A stretch of DNA of 7,928 bases. Origin: an uncultured Lachnospiraceae bacterium (GTDB lineage Bacteria; Bacillota; Clostridia; Lachnospirales; Lachnospiraceae). Positions 1 through 4,778 of this stretch are shown here, piece after piece. The translations under genes and the position numbers were made by a program. Location of the stretch: positions 1 to 7,928 of the forward strand of contig CABQGZ010000139.1 of NCBI GenBank assembly GCA_902463835.1, written 5' to 3'. The stretch's first letter is position 1, and every line of letters begins with the position of its first letter. A model generated the notes under the pieces. It was given only the letters and a program-made list of their open reading frames with translations. It did not search any database and was not told the DNA's origin.

Positions 1-1
1 C

Positions 2-178
2 GTCCTCTCGTATCAGGACAGACATTATTATATAACCGGAGATACTCTTTATCAGGAAGAGATTTTCACGGATCTTTCCCGACTTTCCTATGAGATTGAT
101 GCCGTATTCCTTCCCGTCAACGGTGTGGGAAACAATATGAACATGACAGATGCGGCGCTCTTTGCACAAAGTCAATAA
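2..178 (+). pseudogene. C-terminal fragment of an MBL-fold metallo-hydrolase (UlaG-like), truncated at its 3' end
   Basis: Reading from base 2 gives 58 open codons ending at TAA 176-178. The peptide contains YYITGDTLY, then DAVFLPVNGVGNNMNMTDAA, which is the late part of metallo-beta-lactamase-fold hydrolases of the L-ascorbate-6-phosphate lactonase (UlaG-like) group. In that fold the GD of 'ITGD' supplies a metal-binding aspartate. Family members normally continue about 35 residues after 'DAARFA' with a conserved histidine segment (of the type PxHxG). Here the reading frame stops after AALFAQSQ, and I find no continuation in the other frames. The 5' part lies outside the window. I therefore call it a gene with a broken 3' end; a divergent but functional short C-terminus is less likely. 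Family assignment is fairly firm, the pseudogene call is inferred from the missing C-terminus. Confidence 0.72.
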
Positions 179-329
179 TCCGCTTTTCTGGAAGGTGCTT
201 AGGAATACATTTCTGTTTGCAGGAATGAATTTTGCCATAACTATTAAGAATGGACGGAATATTACCCATAGGAAGTGGGGAAAAAATCCGCTGGAGAGTT
301 TGCCCCTCCAAGTTCAGTGGTATATTTAA
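150..329 (+). pseudogene. Possible remnant resembling the N-terminal part of a sugar ABC permease
   Basis: An open frame from ATG 150 to TAA 327-329 overlaps the end of the lactonase fragment in another frame. Its codons at 171-230 read VNNPLFWKVLRNTFLFAG, which resembles the 'DPLFWKSLRNTLIFT' stretch at the first membrane segment of carbohydrate ABC permeases (MalF/UgpA type). The match is only about 16 residues, then the frame turns into basic, non-membrane sequence without family features. There is no convincing ribosome binding site. I list it as a possible gene scrap marking a recombination junction near base 170; chance similarity remains possible. Confidence 0.25.
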
Positions 330-339
330 AAGAAAGGTC

Positions 340-369
340 TTGAGATTTACACCGAAAGTGCGTTATAAT
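340..369 (+). promoter_or_regulatory. Predicted sigma-A promoter (TTGAGA - 18 - TATAAT)
   Basis: A -35 box TTGAGA at 340-345 (5 of 6 consensus) is followed after 18 bp by a perfect TATAAT at 364-369. Transcription would begin around 376 and run rightward through the peptidase remnant towards the ATPase-nuclease gene, about 240 nt downstream. No other good promoter is visible before that gene. The -10 box lies in the left arm of a long palindrome (356-396), so a repressor on the palindrome would block it. Confidence 0.55.
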
Positions 370-396
370 AGGCAGGTAAGCTATTATAACGCATTT
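356..396. repeat. Perfect 13-bp inverted repeat (16 bp with one G-T pair) overlapping a promoter
   Basis: The left arm TGCGTTATAATAG (359-371) and right arm CTATTATAACGCA (381-393) are exact reverse complements with a 9-base spacer. The arms extend to 356 and 396 with one G-T wobble. The left arm contains the -10 box of the predicted promoter and the right arm covers the expected transcription start and the first transcribed bases. This is the geometry of a repressor operator. As RNA it would be a hairpin only if transcription starts further upstream. It has no T-run after it, so a terminator is unlikely. The regulator is not identifiable here. Confidence 0.7.
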
Positions 397-554
397 CACG
401 TTTCGTGGATTTTACTCCCATGGAGGTGCTGGATTACGTGGAGGTGCATGAACTGTGCCGTTTGAGAGAAATGAATCATTCCCAGGCTTTCTGGAATCTG
501 GTGGAGGAGATTCTGCCGGATTATCGGAAGAAAAGGGAGCATGTGAGAAAATAG
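390..554 (+). pseudogene. C-terminal remnant of a YgjP/DUF45 (M48-type) metallopeptidase with HExxH changed to HExxR
   Basis: From the stop at 387-389 the frame runs open to TAG 552-554. From ATG 420 it reads 44 residues, including MEVLDYVEVHELCRLREMNHS and then AFWNLVEEILPDYRKKRE. This is the zinc-site region and C-terminus of the YgjP-like/DUF45 metal-dependent hydrolases, which normally carry HELCH or HELAH followed by NHS. Here the second zinc histidine is Arg (codon CGT at 459-461, one base from CAT). The roughly 170 residues that should precede it are absent. The preceding six residues 'SWILLP' (403-420) fit the family's usual strand in a different frame, suggesting a frameshift near 415-420. 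It has no obvious ribosome binding site. It is confidently a decayed gene, not an active enzyme. Confidence 0.8.
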
Positions 555-612
555 AGCTATAGGTAAATATTTGACAGAAAATGAGAGAGCGCGGAAGGGA
601 GCGTATTGGCAG

Positions 613-2196
613 ATGGGAAAGGTATTTCATACAGACGGAAGCTGTGATCCGGAACTTCATTATATGGTAGAACTGTCGGGACGGCTTCAGGAAATCAAAG
701 CCATGATAGATGAGGGCAAGTATTTTGCCATTAACAGGGGCAGACAATATGGGAAAACAACGGTGTTAACAGCTCTTGCTGAGTATCTGAACACGGACTA
801 TGAGGTCATAAACCTGGATTTCCAGGTTATGAGTGCTATGTCGTTTGAAAATGAGCAGACATTTGTAGCGGCATTTGCAGAAGAATTGTTGGATGTTGTT
901 GAAACCTTACCGGATGAGATTGCAGAATATCTCACTGCTTTTGTGGAGGGAACAGCGCGAATTAATTCGCTCCAGGCACTTTTTAAGGTTCTGAAATTAT
1001 GGTGCAGTAGGTCAGATAAGAAGATTGTTTTGATTATTGATGAAGCAGATAGTGCGACAAATAATCAGGTGTTTTTGGATTTTTTGGCACAGCTTCGCGC
1101 ATATTACTTAAAGAGGGAGAAAACGCCGGCCTTTCAGTCCGTGATTCTAGCCGGTGTGTATGATGTTCGAAATATTAAGCGGAAAATTCGTCCGGATGAT
1201 GCACATAAGGTGAATAGTCCGTGGAACATTGCAGCTGCGTTTCGCGTGGACATGAGTTTCTCGGCAGAAGAAATTGCAGGAATGTTAAAGGAGTATGAAG
1301 CAGACTATCATACTGGGATGAATATTGAAGAAATATCCAGCTTGATTTATAATTATACTTCTGGTTATCCGTATCTTGTGTCCAGGCTGTGCAAAAATAT
1401 GGATGAGGAGGTTGCCGGAGGAACAGAAAACTTTCCGGACAAAAAGGCGGCATGGACGCGGGAAGGCTTTATGGAAGCGGAGAAGCTGCTGATCAATGAC
1501 AACAACACCTTGTTTCAGTCCCTCACAGGAAAGCTGACCGATTATCCAGAGCTTCGGACTGTGTTGTATGAGCTTCTGTTTGCGGGTAAGCCAATTCCGT
1601 ATGTTGCGCAGAATCAATATATCGAAGTAGCAGCCATGTTTGGCTTTATAAAGAATGACAAGGGGACAGTTGCCATTTCCAACCGGATTTTTGAAACGGT
1701 ACTTTATAACTTATTCATTTCCGAAGAATTTGCCAGCAGTAAGATGTATGATGTAGGAGCACAGGAGAAGAATCAGTTTATTATTGGTGGACATTTGAAC
1801 GTCAGACGGATACTCGAGAAATTTGTAGAGACATTTGATTATCTTTATGGAGACAGAGAGGAAACTTTTTTGGAGGATGTAGGCAGACGTTACTTTATGC
1901 TGTTTTTAAAGCCCATCATAAATGGTACAGGGAATTGTTATGTAGAGTCGGAGACCAGAAATCGCGAGCGCATGGATCTTGTGATTGACTATCACGGTGA
2001 GCAGTATGTCTGCGAATTAAAAATCTGGCACGGGAACGCTTATAATGAGCGCGGGGAGGATCAACTCTCGGATTACTTAGAATATTTTCATTTGAAAAAG
2101 GGGTATATGCTCAGTTTCAATTTTAATAAGAAGAAGGAGATAGGCATAAAGGATATTGTTTTTGGGGATAAGTTGTTGATAGAGGCTGTGGTATAA
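613..2196 (+). CDS. AAA-type ATPase with C-terminal PD-(D/E)xK nuclease-like domain
   Basis: The protein has 527 residues from ATG 613. I prefer this start because GGAAGGGAG lies about 10 bases upstream and because family members usually begin with a sequence like MGKVFHTDGSCDPELHYMV; a TTG at 571 would add 14 residues. The P-loop is RGRQYGKTT (residues 42-50), with Arg where a classical Walker A begins with Gly, which I believe is usual in this family. Walker B is KIVLIIDEAD (137-146). An 'SPWNIAAAFRVDMSFS' stretch and a 'YTSGYPYLVSRLC' stretch follow, typical of the lid and helical region of AAA-like ATPases often annotated as ATP-binding proteins of unknown role. The C-terminus has D455 and ExK (E468, K470) in strands spaced as in PD-(D/E)xK nucleases. 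No signal peptide or membrane segment is seen, so it is likely cytoplasmic. Substrate and role are unknown; defence, mobile-element or DNA-repair functions are guesses. It is flanked by gene remnants on both sides and its base composition is more AT-rich than the ABC genes downstream. Confidence 0.88.
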   Translation: MGKVFHTDGSCDPELHYMVELSGRLQEIKAMIDEGKYFAINRGRQYGKTTVLTALAEYLNTDYEVINLDFQVMSAMSFENEQTFVAAFAEELLDVVETLPDEIAEYLTAFVEGTARINSLQALFKVLKLWCSRSDKKIVLIIDEADSATNNQVFLDFLAQLRAYYLKREKTPAFQSVILAGVYDVRNIKRKIRPDDAHKVNSPWNIAAAFRVDMSFSAEEIAGMLKEYEADYHTGMNIEEISSLIYNYTSGYPYLVSRLCKNMDEEVAGGTENFPDKKAAWTREGFMEAEKLLINDNNTLFQSLTGKLTDYPELRTVLYELLFAGKPIPYVAQNQYIEVAAMFGFIKNDKGTVAISNRIFETVLYNLFISEEFASSKMYDVGAQEKNQFIIGGHLNVRRILEKFVETFDYLYGDREETFLEDVGRRYFMLFLKPIINGTGNCYVESETRNRERMDLVIDYHGEQYVCELKIWHGNAYNERGEDQLSDYLEYFHLKKGYMLSFNFNKKKEIGIKDIVFGDKLLIEAVV

Positions 2197-2401
2197 TCCA
2201 ATTGCCTGGATTCACTCCACGTACAGCATGGGCTACTCCAGAATGGTGGAGCAGCTGTATCTGAATACGCTTATGTTTGTACCCTTCGGATTCCTGTCCC
2301 TGGGCGGAATTCTGGGGTATGTCGTATTTCGGATTTTTTGTCTGTTATTTGGAAAAATGATGTGGTGGCGAAAAGCGTTGGGAAATAACCCTGAATCGTG
2401 A
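2189..2401 (+). pseudogene. VanZ-family membrane protein remnant with internal deletion
   Basis: In the frame of TGG 2189 the sequence reads WYNPIAWIHSTYSMGYSRMV, then EQLYLNTLMFVPFGFL, and ends at TGA 2399-2401. 'LNxLMFVPFGFL' preceded by a short soluble stretch is the recognisable centre of VanZ-family proteins. Right after it the sequence jumps to SLGGILGYVVFRIF plus a basic tail, which fits the family's last membrane segment ('NTLGxxLGY'). The intervening one to two membrane segments and the 'DVDD' motif are missing, and so is the N-terminus. The first codons overlap the last codons of the ATPase-nuclease gene in another frame. VanZ relatives are linked to glycopeptide (teicoplanin) tolerance, but this copy should be inactive. 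The family call is by recognition of short motifs only. Confidence 0.6.
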
Positions 2402-2430
2402 ATATAAATCCCATATTCATGCAAAAACTA

Positions 2431-2470
2431 TCCATGTATCAAATTATTTAAAGGAGACGAAATACATGGA
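2431..2470 (+). promoter_or_regulatory. Inverted repeat hairpin enclosing the ribosome binding site and start codon of the small ORF
   Basis: TCCATGTAT (2431-2439) and ATACATGGA (2462-2470) are perfect 9-bp reverse complements. The 22-base loop holds the Shine-Dalgarno AAGGAG (2451-2456), and the right arm contains the start codon ATG 2466. If transcribed, the mRNA could fold so that the start codon is paired while the Shine-Dalgarno stays in the loop, a possible translational switch. It could also be a DNA operator or coincidence. No clear promoter is visible between 2402 and 2431. Confidence 0.45.
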
Positions 2471-2669
2471 AGAGAAGCAGCAAAAGAAATCCCCGGAATA
2501 CACTCCCAACCTAGAATACGACTTTTTCAAGTCCAATTCTACAACCGACTGCACAGGAGCAGTGCCGAGACCGCCGGAGACAGATGACGAGCTGGACTCC
2601 TATCTGGACGTGTACAACTTTTTGCCCCAATGCGCCATTGCCCATGACAAGCCGATTGACGCGCCGTAA
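2466..2669 (+). CDS. Small hypothetical protein (67 aa)
   Basis: ATG 2466 is preceded by a strong AAGGAG at 2451-2456 with a 9-base gap. The 67-residue product is soluble, has no membrane segment or signal peptide, and is acidic in the middle (ETDDELDSYLDVYNFLP). The N-terminal part includes EYDFFKSNSTTDCTG, with a single Cys, and a proline-rich 'VPRPPE' turn; a second Cys lies in PQCAI. I do not recognise a family. The ribosome binding site and the protein-like composition argue that it is real. It stands alone: about 60 bases after the VanZ remnant and 132 bases before the LytTR gene. The end 'AHDKPIDAP' might be a shifted or shortened C-terminus, but no frame offers a better continuation. 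Confidence 0.6.
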   Translation: MEEKQQKKSPEYTPNLEYDFFKSNSTTDCTGAVPRPPETDDELDSYLDVYNFLPQCAIAHDKPIDAP

Positions 2670-2752
2670 AGACCACATGGATGTCAGGCATTTCTTCGTG
2701 GGCAATTTTACTACCACTTGGCGCCATATTCTTACCTCTTAGAAAATACCTC

Positions 2753-2781
2753 TTTACTTCCAAACAATTTTCCCATACACT
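2753..2781 (+). promoter_or_regulatory. Weak candidate promoter for the LytTR-LiaF-like operon
   Basis: TTTACT (2753-2758) and TACACT (2776-2781) each match 4 of 6 consensus bases with 17 bp between them. Transcription would start near 2788, leaving a leader of about 14 bases before ATG 2802. A poor -35 is compatible with activation by a regulator such as the encoded LytTR protein, but no paired repeats that would form a clear LytTR site were identified. Confidence 0.3.
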
Positions 2782-2801
2782 AATGCTATGGAGATGAGAA
2801 A

Positions 2802-3263
2802 ATGAAAATTCGACTGGAACTGGACAGCAGCATATCGGAAGATGAGATCGTGATACGCTGCGGGCATTTAAGTGAAGAGATTCAAATGGTGCAGAAGACA
2901 TTGGCTGATCTTGCGTTGAAAAATCAGCGTTTTGTCTTTTACAAGGGAGATACGGAATACTACCTTCCCCTGGAGTGCATTCTCTTTTTTGAGACAGAGG
3001 AGAAGGTGATCTATGCACATACGGCCGGTGACATGTATCAAGTCAGATACCGGCTGTATGAGCTGGAGGAATTTTTGCCGGGACATTTTATGAGAATATC
3101 AAAATCCACCATCTTAAATACCAACAAGGTGTACTCCATCCAGAGGAACCTGACTGCATCCAGCGTTGTCGAATTTCAAAATACTCATAAACAGGTGTAT
3201 GTGTCAAGGCACTATTACAAGCCCTTGAAAAATAAACTGGAGGAAAAGAGGAATCCGATATGA
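2802..3263 (+). CDS. LytTR-family DNA-binding transcriptional regulator
   Basis: This 153-residue protein has a LytTR DNA-binding domain at about residues 43-148, preceded by a short N-terminal region of about 40 residues and no response-regulator receiver domain. Domain hallmarks visible are LPLECILFFE (55-64), YRLYELEEFLPGHFMRISKS (83-102) with the usual 'F-R-x-S-K/R-S' segment, the following ILNTNKV, and the VSRHY near the C-terminus. Such stand-alone LytTR proteins are common in Clostridia and bind direct repeats in promoters, often their own. The start ATG 2802 follows GGAGATGAG closely. The stop overlaps the next start as ATGA (3260-3263), so the two are co-transcribed and probably translationally coupled. 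Inferred role: regulator of this operon and perhaps of envelope-stress genes. Confidence 0.92.
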   Translation: MKIRLELDSSISEDEIVIRCGHLSEEIQMVQKTLADLALKNQRFVFYKGDTEYYLPLECILFFETEEKVIYAHTAGDMYQVRYRLYELEEFLPGHFMRISKSTILNTNKVYSIQRNLTASSVVEFQNTHKQVYVSRHYYKPLKNKLEEKRNPI

Positions 3264-4039
3264 AAACAACGAGTAAGAGTAAAAAGGCAGGTAAGATCTT
3301 CTGGGGGGTATTCCTGTTGCTGGCGGCTGTGTTCTTAGTGGTAAGCCAGCTGGGATATCTGCAGGGGGTTGGTGTTGTAAGCATTTTGTTCGCCATTTTC
3401 TGGGTGGCAATCCTGATCGAAGGGATCGCCAGAGGAAGCTTTGGCAAGATATTGTTCTCTATCGCATTTTTGTGTATTGTATTTGACGAGCCGTTGGGAA
3501 TCACCGCCATCACACCATGGACGGTACTGGCAGCGGCGCTGCTTGGAACCATTGGCCTGAATATGATATTCAAACGCAGGAAGCATTATCATTACGAGTA
3601 TCATTATCAAAATGACTGGAAAGAGCAATATGCGAACAATGTGATCGATGTGGATGCAACAGAGGAAGATCAGGAATCGGGAAGCAGCGGGAAAGACGTC
3701 CAAAACGGGGGAAGAATCTACTTTCACACCAACTTTGGCTCCTCTGTAAAGTACGTGAATTCCGACAACTTTGAATTTGCCAACCTGGAATGCAGCTTCG
3801 GAGCCATGAAGGTATACTTTGACAACGCGATCGTCCAAAACGGGAACGCAATTATTCATCTGGATGTATCCTTTGGCGGCGTAGAGCTCTATCTTCCGAA
3901 ACACTGGGCGGTAGTCAATAACACCGACAATGCCTTCGGCGGGATAGATGAGAAAAATCACAATCAGCCTTCGGGCAATACCGTGGTAACCCTGACCGGG
4001 GATGTGAATTTTGCCGGTGTGACGATCCTGTACGTATAA
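3260..4039 (+). CDS. LiaF-like membrane protein (LiaF transmembrane and C-terminal domains)
   Basis: The 259-residue protein starts at ATG 3260 (AGAGG about 8 bases upstream). The N-terminal half has four hydrophobic segments at about residues 13-31, 36-56, 62-75 and 81-104, followed by a basic KRRK and an unusual His/Tyr-rich stretch HYHYEYHYQ (109-117). A polar, acidic Ser/Gly linker (about 125-150) leads to a C-terminal beta-rich domain with repeated 'FGxxxVYF / SFGGVELYLP / NFAGVTILY' turns. This matches the LiaF-type C-terminal domain (cell-wall-active antibiotic response family), which forms a beta-helix. LiaF of Bacillus inhibits the LiaRS two-component system; no LiaS or LiaR is present here. 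Partnership with the overlapping LytTR gene is inferred: the membrane protein may sense envelope state or hold the regulator in check. Confidence 0.85.
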   Translation: MKTTSKSKKAGKIFWGVFLLLAAVFLVVSQLGYLQGVGVVSILFAIFWVAILIEGIARGSFGKILFSIAFLCIVFDEPLGITAITPWTVLAAALLGTIGLNMIFKRRKHYHYEYHYQNDWKEQYANNVIDVDATEEDQESGSSGKDVQNGGRIYFHTNFGSSVKYVNSDNFEFANLECSFGAMKVYFDNAIVQNGNAIIHLDVSFGGVELYLPKHWAVVNNTDNAFGGIDEKNHNQPSGNTVVTLTGDVNFAGVTILYV

Positions 4040-4064
4040 GGATTAGTCTGTAAAATAGCCCTGG

Positions 4065-4109
4065 GGAAAGAGGATGTCACTTGCATGAGACATGGGCATC
4101 CCCTTTTTT
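4065..4109 (+). terminator. Probable intrinsic terminator after the LiaF-like gene
   Basis: GGAAAGAGGATG (4065-4076) can pair with CATCCCC plus the T-run at 4097-4109, giving about 12 pairs with one A-C mismatch and two G-T pairs. The run of six T follows the C-tract. The loop is about 20 bases and contains a small competing hairpin. It lies 26 bases after the stop of the LiaF-like gene and before the marR promoter, where a terminator is expected. The T-run is partly used in the stem, so efficiency is uncertain. Confidence 0.5.
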
Positions 4110-4133
4110 GGGGCGGATCTTTCCCGTCTGTCT

Positions 4134-4146
4134 ATTTTGTCACATG
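4134..4146 (+). repeat. 13-bp direct repeat ATTTTGTCACATG, copy 1 (upstream of marR)
   Basis: The identical 13-mer occurs at 4681-4693, upstream of the ABC genes. Here it begins 77 bases before the MarR palindrome. A second GTCACA follows at 4151-4156. It may be a second regulator's site, or a trace of duplication of the control region. Confidence 0.55.
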
Positions 4147-4175
4147 TTCCGTCACACTTTTTTAACAAAAAAGTC

Positions 4176-4204
4176 TTGCAATCTGGAAAGTAATTTCTTA
4201 TAAT
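4176..4204 (+). promoter_or_regulatory. marR promoter (TTGCAA - 17 - TATAAT)
   Basis: TTGCAA (4176-4181) and a perfect TATAAT (4199-4204) are separated by exactly 17 bp. The expected start of transcription, about 4211, coincides with the first base of the MarR palindrome. An A/T inverted repeat, ACTTTTTT (4156-4163) and AAAAAAGT (4167-4174), lies directly upstream and could act as an UP-like or bent-DNA element. Confidence 0.8.
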
Positions 4205-4210
4205 ACAACA

Positions 4211-4224
4211 TGTAGCTTGCTACA
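4211..4224. promoter_or_regulatory. Predicted MarR operator in front of marR (TGTAGCTTGCTACA)
   Basis: A perfect 6-2-6 palindrome lies at the expected +1 of the marR promoter and 17 bases before the marR start codon. The identical 14-mer recurs in front of the ABC genes. MarR proteins are dimers that bind palindromes of this size, and autorepression is common in the family. Binding here would block initiation or promoter clearance. Confidence 0.75.
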
Positions 4225-4241
4225 GAATAGAGGTGAGATAT

Positions 4242-4661
4242 ATGATGAGCGATATCGGTTTTCTGTTAAAGATCATCCAGGAAAATGCGGAACGCCATGC
4301 AAATCAGATTTTCAGACCGGTAGATCTGACATCCTCCCAGGTGCGGGTGCTGAAGTTCCTGCGGAGCAGAAGCAGCGAGAAAACGACACAGAAGGACATT
4401 GAACACTATCTTCAGGTATCCCATCCCACTGTGGTGGGCATCCTGCAGCGGTTGGAGCACAAAGGATTTATCCGCACGGAGTTTGATGGATCGGATAAAC
4501 GTGACAAATATGTGTATCGCACCGAGAAGGAGGAAGCGTTGTTTGAGGAGATGAAGAGCAACCACGATGCAATGGAGCGATTGCTGACCAGACAAATGAC
4601 GCCGGAACAGGTAGAGCAGCTTCGGAATTTGCTCAAACAGGTGTATGAAAATGTCAAGTAA
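4242..4661 (+). CDS. MarR-family transcriptional regulator
   Basis: The 139-residue protein starts at ATG 4242 (ATG 4245 is also possible), placed six bases after GAGGTG; a GTG at 4233 lies within the ribosome binding site and is unlikely. The fold is a winged helix: residues 29-41 (LTSSQVRVLKFLR), helix 49-57 (TQKDIEHYL), recognition helix 59-71 (VSHPTVVGILQRL), and a wing at 80-94 containing FDGSDKRDKY. N- and C-terminal helices should form the dimer interface. The signature 'D-x-R-D-K/R' in the wing is typical of MarR proteins. It lies upstream of an ABC exporter pair with the same palindrome in front of both transcription units, so it is most likely the local repressor, released by a small toxic compound. 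The inducer is unknown. Confidence 0.94.
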   Translation: MMSDIGFLLKIIQENAERHANQIFRPVDLTSSQVRVLKFLRSRSSEKTTQKDIEHYLQVSHPTVVGILQRLEHKGFIRTEFDGSDKRDKYVYRTEKEEALFEEMKSNHDAMERLLTRQMTPEQVEQLRNLLKQVYENVK

Positions 4662-4680
4662 AGAAAGCCTGACTTTCCAA

Positions 4681-4693
4681 ATTTTGTCACATG
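4681..4693 (+). repeat. 13-bp direct repeat ATTTTGTCACATG, copy 2 (upstream of ABC genes)
   Basis: This copy begins 53 bases before the second MarR palindrome. It is followed by GGTAAGTAATTC (4704-4715 region), which resembles GGAAAGTAATTTC before the marR -10 box, so homology of the two control regions extends beyond the two exact motifs. Confidence 0.55.
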
Positions 4694-4726
4694 GAAGGTG
4701 AATGGTAAGTAATTCAGTTTTTTTAC

Positions 4727-4732
4727 TAAAAT
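4727..4732 (+). promoter_or_regulatory. Candidate -10 box for the ABC transporter operon
   Basis: TAAAAT at 4727-4732 (5 of 6) lies immediately before the second palindrome. The hexamer 17 bp upstream (4704-4709) is GGTAAG, a poor -35, so the promoter is weaker than that of marR or uses another element. Read-through from marR could contribute, since no clear terminator lies between 4662 and 4726. Confidence 0.4.
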
Positions 4733-4733
4733 A

Positions 4734-4747
4734 TGTAGCTTGCTACA
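4734..4747. promoter_or_regulatory. Predicted MarR operator in front of the ABC exporter genes
   Basis: This is an exact second copy of TGTAGCTTGCTACA, 31 bases before the ABC start codon and one base after the candidate -10 box. The same site in front of marR makes it a shared operator, so exporter and repressor should be induced together. Confidence 0.75.
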
Positions 4748-4778
4748 AGATAGAACGATCAGAAAGGAGATTTAAATT

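Noticed and set aside
571..612. TTG at 571 as start of the ATPase-nuclease gene, and TTGACA at 571-576 as a -35 box
   Set aside because: ATG 613 has a better ribosome binding site and fits the family N-terminus. No -10 box lies 16-18 bp after TTGACA.
2637..2706. 8-bp inverted repeat ATTGCCCA / TGGGCAAT around the end of the small ORF
   Set aside because: The 54-base spacer and absence of a T-run make a terminator unlikely; a match of this length can arise by chance.
2539..2727. Minus-strand reading frame beginning MAPSGSKIAHEEMPDIH, with a GAGGT-like sequence before its ATG
   Set aside because: Most of it is antisense to the small + strand ORF and turns into Arg/Cys/Ser-rich low-quality sequence. 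I recognise no family.
3335..3961. Long minus-strand open frame opposite the LiaF-like gene
   Set aside because: It is a mirror of a well-supported membrane-protein gene and lacks a start signal or recognisable domains.
4664..4682. GAAAG-cctga-CTTTC hairpin after marR as a terminator
   Set aside because: Only five AT-rich pairs with a weak T-run; too unstable to claim.
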